A stretch of 64,000 nucleotides of DNA from Saccharopolyspora sp. SCSIO 74807. Its GTDB lineage: Bacteria; Actinomycetota; Actinomycetes; Mycobacteriales; Pseudonocardiaceae. The first letter of the stretch is position 1. Each line of letters begins with the position of its first letter. The notes under the pieces were generated by a model. The model saw only the letters and a program-made list of their open reading frames with translations, ran no database searches and was not told the origin of the DNA. Location of the stretch: the NCBI RefSeq assembly GCF_037023755.1, contig NZ_CP146100.1:1738501-1802500 (forward strand), in the 5' to 3' direction. A program made the position numbers and the translations under genes. Shown in pieces: positions 1 through 8,083 of the stretch.

Positions 1-1
1 C

Positions 2-1126
2 GACGGGCTCAAGCACTACAGCCGGGACACCAACGTGATGCCGCAGTGGGCCGGTTCCTGCTGGTACCAGCTGCGCTACATCGACCCGGTCAACGACGAG
101 GCGTTCGTCGACCCGGTCAACGAGCGGTACTGGATGGGCCCGCGCCCGCAGCAGCACGGCGCGAGCGACCCGGGCGGGCTGGACCTGTACGTCGGCGGCG
201 TGGAGCACGCGGTGCTGCACCTGCTGTACTCCCGGTTCTGGCACAAGGTGCTGTACGACCTGGGCTACGTGAGCTCGGAGGAGCCGTACCGGCGGCTGTA
301 CAACCAGGGCTACATCCAGGCGTTCGCCTTCACCGACTCGCGCGGCGTGTACGTGCCCGCCGAGGAGGTCGAGGAAAGCGGCGGCGAGTACTTCTTCCAC
401 GGCGAACCGGTCCGCCGCGAGTACGGGAAGATGGGCAAGAGCCTGAAGAACTCCGTGTCCCCGGACGACATGGCCGACAGCTACGGCGCGGACACGCTGC
501 GGCTCTACGAGATGGCGATGGGCCCGCTGGACACCTCGCGTCCGTGGGCGACCAAGGACGTCGTCGGCTCGCAACGGTTCCTGCAGCGGCTGTGGCGCAA
601 CGTCATCGACGAGCACACCGGGCAGCTGCGGGTCGCCGACGAGCGCCCGGACGAAGAGATGCTGCGTGCGCTGCACAAGACCATCGCGGGTGTCCGGGAG
701 GACTTGGACGCGCTGCGGTTCAACACCGCGGTGGCGAAGCTGATCGAGCTGAACAACCGCGTCACCAAGACCTACTCGGCGCAGCAGCGCACGCCGCGGC
801 AGGTCGTCGAGCCGCTGGTGCTGATGGTCGCCCCGCTGACCCCGCACCTGGCCGAGGAGCTGTGGGCGCGGCTGGGCCACGACACCAGCCTGGCGCACGG
901 CCCGTTCCCGGTGGCGGATCCCGAGTACCTGGTCGAGGACACCGCGGAGTACCCGATCCAGATCAACGGCAAGGTGCGCTCCCGGGTGGTCGTGCCCGCA
1001 TCGGCCGAGCAGGACGAGGTGCGTGCGGCGGCGCTGGCGGACGAGAAGGTGGTGGCCGCGCTGGAGGGCAACGAGCCGCGCAAGGTCATCGTCGTGCCCG
1101 GCAAGCTGGTCAACGTGGTGGCCTGA
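2..1126 (+). CDS. leuS: Leucyl-tRNA synthetase, C-terminal part (5' end outside window)
   Basis: This class I synthetase charges tRNA-Leu in the cytoplasm. The reading frame is open from base 2, so the N-terminal Rossmann HIGH motif and most of the editing domain lie before the window. What is seen is the end of the catalytic domain, with the [24 protein letters not shown] stretch typical of LeuRS split here as [12 protein letters not shown] then [10 protein letters not shown]. The KMSKS loop is written KMGKS ([13 protein letters not shown]). The anticodon-binding domain and the C-terminal tail ending GKLVNVVA follow. A strong hairpin terminator follows the stop. The KMSKS-to-KMGKS change is a small variation and the enzyme looks intact. 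Family call is secure. Confidence 0.97.
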   Translation, partial: DGLKHYSRDTNVMPQWAGSCWYQLRYIDPVNDEAFVDPVNERYWMGPRPQQHGASDPGGLDLYVGGVEHAVLHLLYSRFWHKVLYDLGYVSSEEPYRRLYNQGYIQAFAFTDSRGVYVPAEEVEESGGEYFFHGEPVRREYGKMGKSLKNSVSPDDMADSYGADTLRLYEMAMGPLDTSRPWATKDVVGSQRFLQRLWRNVIDEHTGQLRVADERPDEEMLRALHKTIAGVREDLDALRFNTAVAKLIELNNRVTKTYSAQQRTPRQVVEPLVLMVAPLTPHLAEELWARLGHDTSLAHGPFPVADPEYLVEDTAEYPIQINGKVRSRVVVPASAEQDEVRAAALADEKVVAALEGNEPRKVIVVPGKLVNVVA

Positions 1127-1140
1127 GCCGCCCTGCGGCG

Positions 1141-1171
1141 AACGGCCCGCTCCGCGCGAGCGGGCCGTTTT
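1141..1171 (+). terminator. Intrinsic terminator after leuS
   Basis: A 12-bp perfect stem (AACGGCCCGCTC paired with GAGCGGGCCGTT) with a 5-nt loop is followed by a short T tract. It lies 15 bp after the leuS stop codon. Confidence 0.85.
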
Positions 1172-1231
1172 CGCGTCGAACCGGTTCCGGAACGGGTAGG
1201 CCGAGGTGGCGAGGCAGGTCACGTAGCGCTG

Positions 1232-1247
1232 GTTACTCACGAGTAAC
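1232..1247. promoter_or_regulatory. Operator-like palindrome upstream of acyl-CoA dehydrogenase
   Basis: GTTACTC-AC-GAGTAAC is a perfect 7-bp inverted repeat with a 2-bp spacer, about 40 bp before the 1288 start. Near copies lie at 7924-7948 and 49876-49889. The layout suits a TetR- or GntR-type repressor of lipid metabolism, but the regulator is unknown. Confidence 0.55.
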
Positions 1248-1287
1248 TACGCTCGGCGGCGACGGAACTCCAAGTGCGGAGGCTGGC

Positions 1288-3252
1288 ATGGATATCCCGA
1301 GGACACCGGCCGGATTCGACGCGGGTGAGCTGGCGGCTCTGCTGGACGGGCGCTGGGCTGACGTCCGCGCGCAGGTCCGCAGCGCGCTGGAGGGCACCGA
1401 GCTGCCACCCGGCGATCACCTGGACACCGAGGCGCACCGCGCGCTGACCCTGGAGCAGCTGCACCTGCTGGTCAAAAGCGGCATCCCGGAGATCGGCTTC
1501 CCGGTCGCGCAAGGCGGGCAGGGCGACACCGGCGGTTCGGTGGTGTCCCTGGAGATGCTGGCCGGGAACCTCTCGCTGATGGTCAAGTCCGGGGTCCAGT
1601 GGGGCCTGTTCGGCGGTGCGGTGCAGGCGCTGGGCACCGAACGGCACCACGAGCGCTACCTGCCGTCGATCATCAACCTGGACCTGCCGGGTTGCTTCGC
1701 GATGACCGAGACCGGGCACGGCTCGGACGTGCAGCGCCTGCGCAGCACCGCCGCCTACGACCCGGCGACCGAAGAGTTCGTCGTGCACACCCCGCACGAG
1801 TCGGCGCGCAAGGAGTACATCGGCAACGCCGCCCGCGACGGCCGGATGGCGGTGGTGTTCGCCCAGCTGTTCACCGGCGGCCAGGGGCACGGCGTGCACG
1901 CGTTCATGGTTCCGATCCGCGACTCCGCGGGTGCGGTCCTGCCCGGCGTGCACATCGAGGACTGCGGCCGCAAGGCCGGGCTCAACGGCGTGGACAACGG
2001 GCGCATCACCTTCGACAACGTGCGAGTCCCGCGCGAAGCGCTGCTCAACCGCTACGGCGACGTGGCCGCGGACGGCACCTACAGCAGTCCGATCGACAGC
2101 ACCGGCAAGCGGTTCTTCACCATGCTGGGCACGCTGATCCGCGGCCGGATCTCGGTGGCGGGCACGGCGGGCAGCGCCACGAAGCTGGCCCTGGAGATCG
2201 CGCTGCGCTACGGCTCGGCGCGCAGGCAGTTCGACCGGCCCGGCACCGACGAGGAAACCGTCGTGCTGGACTACCTCGGGCACCAGCGCAAGCTGCTGCC
2301 CGCGCTGGCGAAGACGTTCGCGCTGCACTTCGCGCAGGAACAGCTGGTATCGACGCTGCACGAGGTGCAGGGCTCCGGGGACGAACGCGCACAGCGGGAA
2401 CTGGAGTCGCGCACCGCGGGGATCAAAGCCGTCACCACCTGGCACGCCACCCGGACCATCCAGATCGCGCGCGAGGCGTGCGGCGGCGCCGGCTACCTCG
2501 CGGAGAACCAGTTGCCGCAGCTCAAGGCGGACACCGACGTGTTCACGACCTTCGAGGGCGACAACACGGTGCTGCTGCAGCTGGTCGCCAAGGGCCTGCT
2601 GACGAACTACAAGGGCCAGTTCGACGAGCTCGGCACGATGGGGATGGCCAGGTTCGTCGCCGACCAGTTCGTGGGCGCGGTGATCGAACGCACGGCGGCG
2701 AAGTCGCTGGTGCAGCGCCTGGTCGACGCCGCGGTGCCGGACGACGAGGAGGCGGTGTTCGAGCGCGGCTGGCAGGTGAAGCTGTTCGACGACCGCGAGC
2801 GGCACGTGCTCGACGGCCTCGCCCGCCGCCTGCGGCGCGCCACCGGCGGTTCCGCGGACCCGTTCGAGGTGTTCAACGACGCGCAGGACCACGTGCTGCG
2901 CGCGGCGCGGGTGCACATCGACCGGGTCGTGCTCGAGGCGTTCGTCGCCGGTGTCGAGCGCTGCCAGGATCCGGACACCGCGCTGGTGCTGGAGCGCCTG
3001 TGCGATCTGTACGTGCTGTCCACGGTCGAGGAGGACCGGGGCTGGTTCCTGGAGCACGAGCGGATCACCCCGCGGCGGGCGAAGGCCGTGACCGAGGCGG
3101 TGAACGGGTTGTGCCAGGCGTTGCGCCCGCACGCGGTGGACTTGGTGGCGGCGTTCGGCCTGCCGCGCCAGTGGCTCACCGCGCCGATCGCGAACGGTGC
3201 GGAGCAGCAGCGCCAGGAGGTCCAGCGGGAGCACGACCGCCGAGACGTCTGA
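1288..3252 (+). CDS. Acyl-CoA dehydrogenase / acyl-CoA oxidase-like flavoprotein
   Basis: This 654-residue protein has the layout of long ACOX-like acyl-CoA dehydrogenases, which are FAD enzymes that introduce the trans-2 double bond in fatty acyl-CoA beta-oxidation. The flavin-region signature CFAMTETGHGSDVQRLRSTA is present, followed by the beta-barrel domain (FDNVRVPREALLNRYGDV) and the C-terminal helical domain with REACGGAGYLAENQLPQ and the DVFTTFEGDNTVLLQ segment. The ATG at 1288 was chosen because GGAGG lies about 7 nt upstream and the frame before it is not protein-like. It follows the leuS terminator, so it should have its own promoter, and the palindrome at 1232-1247 sits in that region. 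Whether it passes electrons to O2 or to ETF cannot be told from sequence. Confidence 0.9.
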   Translation: MDIPRTPAGFDAGELAALLDGRWADVRAQVRSALEGTELPPGDHLDTEAHRALTLEQLHLLVKSGIPEIGFPVAQGGQGDTGGSVVSLEMLAGNLSLMVKSGVQWGLFGGAVQALGTERHHERYLPSIINLDLPGCFAMTETGHGSDVQRLRSTAAYDPATEEFVVHTPHESARKEYIGNAARDGRMAVVFAQLFTGGQGHGVHAFMVPIRDSAGAVLPGVHIEDCGRKAGLNGVDNGRITFDNVRVPREALLNRYGDVAADGTYSSPIDSTGKRFFTMLGTLIRGRISVAGTAGSATKLALEIALRYGSARRQFDRPGTDEETVVLDYLGHQRKLLPALAKTFALHFAQEQLVSTLHEVQGSGDERAQRELESRTAGIKAVTTWHATRTIQIAREACGGAGYLAENQLPQLKADTDVFTTFEGDNTVLLQLVAKGLLTNYKGQFDELGTMGMARFVADQFVGAVIERTAAKSLVQRLVDAAVPDDEEAVFERGWQVKLFDDRERHVLDGLARRLRRATGGSADPFEVFNDAQDHVLRAARVHIDRVVLEAFVAGVERCQDPDTALVLERLCDLYVLSTVEEDRGWFLEHERITPRRAKAVTEAVNGLCQALRPHAVDLVAAFGLPRQWLTAPIANGAEQQRQEVQREHDRRDV

Positions 3253-3267
3253 TCCGCATTCTGCCGG

Positions 3268-3312
3268 GCGGCCCGCTCGTGGCGATCTGCCGACGGGCGG
3301 GCCGCGCTTTTT
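3268..3312 (+). terminator. Intrinsic terminator after acyl-CoA dehydrogenase
   Basis: The stem 3268-3280 pairs with 3293-3305 (core GCGGCCCGC with GCGGGCCGC, extended by G-T and G-C pairs), and a CTTTTTG tract follows. Confidence 0.85.
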
Positions 3313-3526
3313 GTCGCGAACCCGAACTGATCGGGAATTGTTCGGAAGGGCGTGCGAAATCGCCTGTTTTTACGGAACCAGATCTTTCCGATATGACGCT
3401 GTGCAGGAATAATGGAAGATCGACGAATTCGAAACGATATGGACCGAATGCTCACCGTCGCTTGATCTGTGCCGATATGCACACATGGCGGAAACTGCTT
3501 CATGCGAATGGGTAGTTTCTCGCCGC

Positions 3527-3997
3527 ATGGCACGGACCAATTTTAAACGCACTGTAATCGCATCCGGACTCGTAGCCGCGGCGCTCGGTGCGGGCGCCGC
3601 CATGCCCGCGCAGGCGCTCGCCGCCGACGCCGGGCAGCAGAACCGCGTCGTCGAACTCGTCAACCAGCAGCGCGCCGGTGCCGGCTGCGGACCGGTGAAG
3701 GTCGACAAGCGGCTCACCCAAGCGGCCAACGGGCACAGCTCCGACATGGCCAACCGGAACTACTTCTCGCACGACACCCCGGAAGGCGTGTCGTTCGACA
3801 AGCGGATCAAGAACGCGGGCTACCCGTCCCCGGGCGCGGAGAACATCGCCGCCGGCCAGAGCAGCCCCGAGCAGGTGATGAACGCCTGGATGAAATCGCC
3901 AGGGCACAAGAAGAACATCCTGAACTGCAAGCTGAACAAGATCGGCGTCGGAGTCGAGACCAGCGGCTGGAACTGGACGCAGGACTTCGGCTACTGA
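3527..3997 (+). CDS. Secreted CAP/SCP-domain protein
   Basis: This is an exported protein of 156 residues. The ATG at 3527 gives a basic start (MARTNFKRT), a hydrophobic segment (VIASGLVAAALGAGAAM) and an AQA-L-A signal-peptidase site. An in-frame ATG at 3485 would add 14 residues before the signal peptide and has no better ribosome site. The mature part is a CAP (SCP/PR-1) domain: VVELVNQQRAGAGC, then LTQAANGHSSDMA with the conserved His, NYFSHDTP, AENIAAGQ and VMNAWMKSPGHKKNIL with the second conserved His. Two cysteines may form a disulfide. Bacterial members are secreted and of mostly unknown role. The preceding 270 bp are noticeably A+T richer than the rest of the window. Confidence 0.9.
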   Translation: MARTNFKRTVIASGLVAAALGAGAAMPAQALAADAGQQNRVVELVNQQRAGAGCGPVKVDKRLTQAANGHSSDMANRNYFSHDTPEGVSFDKRIKNAGYPSPGAENIAAGQSSPEQVMNAWMKSPGHKKNILNCKLNKIGVGVETSGWNWTQDFGY

Positions 3998-4053
3998 TCC
4001 CCCCGGACCGCGACTCCGCTGCACGGGCGCAGCGAGCATCGCGGCCCGATCGG

Positions 4054-4098
4054 CGTGCGGCCAGGGCTCCCGGTTCGCCGAGGGGCCCTGGCCGCACG
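4054..4098. terminator. Bidirectional terminator hairpin between CAP protein and TetR gene
   Basis: CGTGCGGCCAGGGC pairs with GCCCTGGCCGCACG (14 bp, plus three inner pairs with one G-T), with an 11-nt loop. It lies between convergent genes and has no clear T tract. Confidence 0.75.
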
Positions 4099-4100
4099 TG

Positions 4101-4844
4101 TCATCCGGTGGTCAGCCCGAGCTCGTGGGCCAGCTCGTCGAGCAGCGACTCGTAGAGCCGGTCGGAGTGCGCCAACGTGAACGGGAACCGCCCGAACACC
4201 TCCAGCGCCACGTGCCCGTAGATCCGGACCCACCAGCGCAGCAGGAAGTAGACCGCGTCGGTGTCCTGCGCTTCCGCGGGCAGGTCGATCCCGTGCTGCG
4301 AGAACGCCTCGGCCAGCGCGAGCTGGTTCGGGGACAGTTCCGATTGCAGGCTCGCCGGCGCCGACTCGCGGTCCACCACGTGCGTGCTCTCGGCCATCAG
4401 CGGGCCGATGAGCCGCAGGAAGACCCCGGCGAACTGGTCCCGGGCGCCTTCCGGACCGGCGCCGTCCGCGCCGGGTTCCGCGGTCTCGTCCGCGCGGGTG
4501 GCGAAAACCAGCCCGAACTCCTTGGGATGCGCCAGCGCCCAGCGCCGAAAACCGTGGCACACCGACCGCAGTTTCCCGTGGAAGTCGCGCTGGTCGATCT
4601 CGCGCAACCGCTCGCTCAGCTCGTCGACCAGGTCGCCGCAGATGTCCTCGCCGAGTTGGCGCAGCAGGTCTTCGCGCGAGTCGTAGTAGCGGTACAGCGC
4701 GGGTGCGGTGATGCCCAGCTCGCGGGCGATCGCGCGCAACGTGACCGCGTCCCGGCCCTGTTCGATGAGCAGCGTCCGGGCGTGCTGGCGGATCTCCATC
4801 TCGGTGGCAGCACGGATGCGTTCGCGCCGAGTGCCCTCGCTCAT
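4101..4844 (-). CDS. TetR/AcrR family transcriptional regulator
   Basis: This 247-residue regulator has an N-terminal helix-turn-helix of TetR type (TLRAIARELGITAPALYRYY, about residues 35-54) preceded by RERIRAATEMEIRQHARTLL. The C-terminal ligand-binding region contains FRRWALAHPKEFGLVFATR, of the kind found in WHG-domain TetR proteins. The ATG at 4844 gives the typical short arm before the first helix. The gene is divergent from the glutaredoxin-like gene at 5063 with about 220 bp between them, and convergent with the CAP gene. Its target is unknown. The divergent promoter is the first place to look, and the TTACTC-type sites at 1232, 7924 and 49876 are possible but unproven targets. Confidence 0.93.
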   Translation of the reverse strand: MSEGTRRERIRAATEMEIRQHARTLLIEQGRDAVTLRAIARELGITAPALYRYYDSREDLLRQLGEDICGDLVDELSERLREIDQRDFHGKLRSVCHGFRRWALAHPKEFGLVFATRADETAEPGADGAGPEGARDQFAGVFLRLIGPLMAESTHVVDRESAPASLQSELSPNQLALAEAFSQHGIDLPAEAQDTDAVYFLLRWWVRIYGHVALEVFGRFPFTLAHSDRLYESLLDELAHELGLTTG

Positions 4845-5062
4845 CTGACCGACTCCATGGCGTGTTCCGCCGGTGCCGCGCGGCGGGTTCGACCGCTGCG
4901 CAGCTCACCGATCGGACGGCGATCAATTACTTGCGGTGCACGTTATCGGTTCCGTTCCGGTCGCCACCACCGAACGCCGATCAGGAATATCGACTTGTCG
5001 GCATGTGTTGGCGCTGCCGAAGACGGCCGGTCGGTGGCCTCCGGGGCGGAAAGGTGTACTCG

Positions 5063-5428
5063 ATGGACGCGGCAGGAACGAACGACCCAGCGGGAACGAA
5101 CGACGCGGCGGCGCGGGAACTCGTCGTCTACACCAGGCCCGGCTGCCCGTTCTGCACATCGCTGCGGGCGGGCCTGCGCAAGCAGGGGGTGGCCTTCCGG
5201 GAGCTCGACATCTGGCAGGACGACGAAGCCAGGGCCGTCGTGCGGTCGATCGCGGACGGCAACGAGACGGTCCCGACGGTCGTGGTCGGTGAGTTCTCGG
5301 CGGTGAACCCGTCGGCGTCCGAGGTCGTCGCGGCGCTCGGCGAGCACGCGCCGGAGCTGCTGCCGGAGCAGAAGCCGGGTCCGGTGCAAGGCACGCTGAA
5401 CGCGCTGGGCCTGCGGCGCAACGGCTGA
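5063..5428 (+). CDS. Glutaredoxin-like protein (mycoredoxin type)
   Basis: This 121-residue cytoplasmic thiol-disulfide protein has the glutaredoxin fold signature ELVVYTRPGCPFCTSLRAGL with the active-site CPFC. It continues with FRELDIWQDDEARAVVRSIADGNETVPTVVV, containing the TVP cis-proline motif, and ends in a 30-residue tail. Actinobacteria use mycothiol, so a mycoredoxin-like role in reducing mycothiolated proteins is the likely function. That role is inferred from the family. The ATG at 5063 is preceded by GGCGGAAAGG. An in-frame GTG at 5054 is a possible alternative start that would add three residues. The neighbour upstream is the divergent TetR gene. Confidence 0.9.
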   Translation: MDAAGTNDPAGTNDAAARELVVYTRPGCPFCTSLRAGLRKQGVAFRELDIWQDDEARAVVRSIADGNETVPTVVVGEFSAVNPSASEVVAALGEHAPELLPEQKPGPVQGTLNALGLRRNG

Positions 5429-5650
5429 GCAGCGCGGGCCGCGGCCGACCCGGTCGCGCAACCGCACGGGCCGGGATGAACCAGGGCCGGCCGCACGGGG
5501 GGCGTTGCGACCGGCACCTGGGGGTTGCGATCGTCGGTGGCGCGATACCGGCGAGCAGCAACTCATCCAGTTTGACGTTCAGCCTCCCCGCGAGGATGCA
5601 TCTTCGTTCCCAACTACGCCCGAACGGGTGGAACCCGCGTCGGTGCGGGG

Positions 5651-7879
5651 TCACGACGCGATGCCCGCGCGGGCCTCCCTGCCGCCGATCAGCCGCGCGT
5701 ACCGGGTGCCGCCCGCCAGCAGGATGAGCCCGGCGGCCAGGAACGCCAGCACTCGGGCCAGGCCGGACAGCGCGGCGAGGTCGAACAGCAGCAGTTTCGC
5801 CAGCGCGACGCCGACCAGCGCGAATCCCGCGACCCGCGGCGGCACCGAACCGATGCCGCGCAACAGCAGCAGGAAAGCCAGCACCATCCACGAGACGGTG
5901 ATCAGCGCGTGCCCGGCCAGGAAGCCCGAGGTAGTCGGCAGCACCAGGAGGCTCGCGGTGAGCACGGCACCACCGCAGCCGTAGAGAAGTCCGACGGCTG
6001 CGGGCGTCAACGCTTGCGGAGTTCGCGGTAGCACGTTCATCCGGACCGCGGCCCAGGTAGTGGCGGTGGTGGCGCCGGCTATGAGCAAGAAGGCCGCCAG
6101 CCCGCCGAGCATCGCGGGCGTCAGCGCGCGGCCGTCGTCGAAGTACGGCTGAGCGGGGAAGCCGGTGAACAGGCTCGGCGGCACGTCGATCAGCAGCGCC
6201 AGCAGGGTTCCCGCCGAACCGAAAAGGGCGGCGCTCAGCAGCAGTCCCTTGCCGCGCAGCCGGAATGCCAGCATTGCCAGCAGCAGTGCTTCCGCGAGGA
6301 CGCTGACCGAACGGGCCGAGGCGCCGGTGCACAGCACCGTCAGCTGGAACAGCAGCATGGCGCTCACCCCGCCTGCGACGACGCCGAACGCAGCGGGCAG
6401 TCGACCGACTCGGCCGGCGCACCACACCGCGAAGTACAGCGCGCCGAGCAGCGCGAGGAATCCGAACGCGGGCCAGCGTCCCAGCATCGGGGCGACCAGC
6501 GCGGTCGGTGCGGCGGCGCTGATCAGCAGCGCGATGCCGATCGGGTCCTTGCCGCGGCGGTGCGCAGTGGCGGCGGCGAGCGCGAGGCCGGTGACGGAGA
6601 CGGCGAGGGCGGCCCACGCGGCCGTCCACGGCTCGCGGGCGCTCAGCGCGAGTCCGTCGCTGATCAGCGCGGCGAGGATCGCGGGGAAGGCGGAGGCGGC
6701 CGTGAGCCCGCGCCAGCCCCGGCGCAGCTGCACCGGCGTTGCGGCGATCTTGAGCACGACCAGGAATCCGGTCAGCAGCGCGGTAGCAGCCGGCACCGGC
6801 CCGAACAGCAGCGGTGCGCACAGCAACGGCGCGCACAACGCGCACCCGAGCACGACGCCGACCGCCAAGGCCTGCGAACGCCAGCGGTCGGCGAGCCAGA
6901 GCCCGGCCACCGACAGCGCCAGCGCGGCCCCCAGACCGGCCGGGGCAGGCAGGAAGCGGTAGAGCGCGGTGGCCGCGAGCACGTCCAGGTAAAGCGCGGC
7001 GATACCGGTCGCGGCCAGCGAGAACGCGGCCGCGGGCGCGGAGCGGCGGCGCACCCACACGCCGCTGGCGAGCAGCGCGAGCCCGAGGCCGCCGCCGGCG
7101 GCGACCCGGCCGAGCGGGCCGATCCAGCCCTGCTGCACCGCCATCACCATCAGCAGCACGACGCCGAGCAGCGTGATCGCGGCTCCCGCCCATGCGAGCA
7201 CGCGGGTGCCTTGGCGAGCGGTCCAGTTCGCGATCACGTCGAGCACCCCGGCGCGCTGCGGGACGGGATCGAGCGACGGCGCGCGGTTTTCGGGCAACCA
7301 TTCGTCGGAGAACGCCCGGTCGTCAGCCCGTGCCGGTGCGTCGGCGAGGACGTGGTCGCCGGTGGGTCCGTCTTGGGCAGCGGATGCTGCGGGCAGCTGG
7401 TCCCCGGCGGGCGCTCGGTGCTCGGTCGATCCTTCGCCGCCGATTCGTCCCCGCTCCGCATCGGCCCCCTGATACGGGGCAGCCCCGGCCGCCTGAGCGG
7501 CCGGGGTCTGCGTCGGTTCGGCGAAGCTGGTGTCCACCGGTTCACCTGGTAGCGGTGCTGGTCCGGTGTCCACCGTTGCTGTCGGCGGCGGTAGCTTGTC
7601 CGGGACGGGTTGTCGTTGTTTCGGCGGGTGCTCCGGTGGCGTCCCGGTGCGCTCCGGCTGGGTGTCTTGCCCGGTCATGTCGTTGCCTTCCCCAGTAGTG
7701 GCCTTCTCCCCAGGTTTCTCGGCGTCCGCACGGAGCTCGCGGAGCTGCGCTCCGAATTCGCCGAGTTCGCCGCCCAGGTCGGCGAAGATTCCCGCGAGTC
7801 GTTCGATCGGGTCGGCGAGCTTGCCGAGGTCCGGAGTCGGGCCTGCGACCATGTTCCGTGCCGTCTGCTGTGTTGCCAT
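5651..7879 (-). CDS. DUF2339 polytopic membrane protein
   Basis: This is a large membrane protein of 742 residues (744 from a GTG at 7885). The first 210 residues are soluble and low-complexity: a short helical segment (IERLAGIFADLGGELGEFGAQL) and then a Pro/Gly/Asp/Ala-rich linker. A sequence of about 18 or more predicted transmembrane helices then begins with ANWTARQGTRVLAWAGAAIT, the start of the DUF2339 domain. This family is widespread and functionally uncharacterised. The Asp/Arg-poor helices and GGGLGLALLASGVWVRRR segment are typical. The upstream region carries two overlapping TTACTC-type sites (7924-7948), shared with two acyl-CoA dehydrogenase promoters. The 222 bp between its stop and the glutaredoxin-like gene show nothing recognisable. 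Confidence 0.88.
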   Translation of the reverse strand: MATQQTARNMVAGPTPDLGKLADPIERLAGIFADLGGELGEFGAQLRELRADAEKPGEKATTGEGNDMTGQDTQPERTGTPPEHPPKQRQPVPDKLPPPTATVDTGPAPLPGEPVDTSFAEPTQTPAAQAAGAAPYQGADAERGRIGGEGSTEHRAPAGDQLPAASAAQDGPTGDHVLADAPARADDRAFSDEWLPENRAPSLDPVPQRAGVLDVIANWTARQGTRVLAWAGAAITLLGVVLLMVMAVQQGWIGPLGRVAAGGGLGLALLASGVWVRRRSAPAAAFSLAATGIAALYLDVLAATALYRFLPAPAGLGAALALSVAGLWLADRWRSQALAVGVVLGCALCAPLLCAPLLFGPVPAATALLTGFLVVLKIAATPVQLRRGWRGLTAASAFPAILAALISDGLALSAREPWTAAWAALAVSVTGLALAAATAHRRGKDPIGIALLISAAAPTALVAPMLGRWPAFGFLALLGALYFAVWCAGRVGRLPAAFGVVAGGVSAMLLFQLTVLCTGASARSVSVLAEALLLAMLAFRLRGKGLLLSAALFGSAGTLLALLIDVPPSLFTGFPAQPYFDDGRALTPAMLGGLAAFLLIAGATTATTWAAVRMNVLPRTPQALTPAAVGLLYGCGGAVLTASLLVLPTTSGFLAGHALITVSWMVLAFLLLLRGIGSVPPRVAGFALVGVALAKLLLFDLAALSGLARVLAFLAAGLILLAGGTRYARLIGGREARAGIAS

Positions 7880-7923
7880 GAGCACACTCTGTCGGCCGAA
7901 GGGGTTCGCCGGGATCCGTACGG

Positions 7924-7948
7924 CTACTCATCGGTTACTCATCGGTCA
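7924..7948. promoter_or_regulatory. Two overlapping TTACTC-type operator-like sites
   Basis: CTACTCATCGGTTA (7924-7937) and TTACTCATCGGTCA (7935-7948) overlap at 11-bp spacing, about 45-70 bp upstream of the DUF2339 start. Each matches the minus-strand reading of the site at 49876-49889 at 11-12 of 14 positions. Confidence 0.5.
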
Positions 7949-8069
7949 GCGCAATCGCTGCTCCGTGCGGGTACGTAGCCGGTGCTCGCGGTGGCCGTCG
8001 TACCTGCGCGCATCCGGGCCGATCGGATGAGCGGTGCCTACGATCGAGGAGAGGCCGCAAGAGAAAGGT

Positions 8070-8083
8070 ATGGTCTAGACCAT
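8070..8083. promoter_or_regulatory. DasR-type dre operator overlapping the ptsI start codon
   Basis: ATGGTCTAGACCAT is a perfect 14-bp palindrome. Its core TGGTCTAGACCA is the known DasR-responsive element (dre). The last bases are the AT of the ptsI ATG at 8082, so bound repressor would cover the translation start. DasR controls N-acetylglucosamine uptake and PTS genes in streptomycetes and related actinomycetes. Confidence 0.85.

Noticed and set aside
1237-3234. Open frame of 665 codons on the minus strand
   Set aside because: It mirrors the acyl-CoA dehydrogenase on the plus strand, is His/Arg/Gln-rich and has no family motif. Long antisense frames are expected in DNA of this GC content.
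5429-5650. tRNA or small RNA gene
   Set aside because: No cloverleaf or T-loop sequence was found on either strand.
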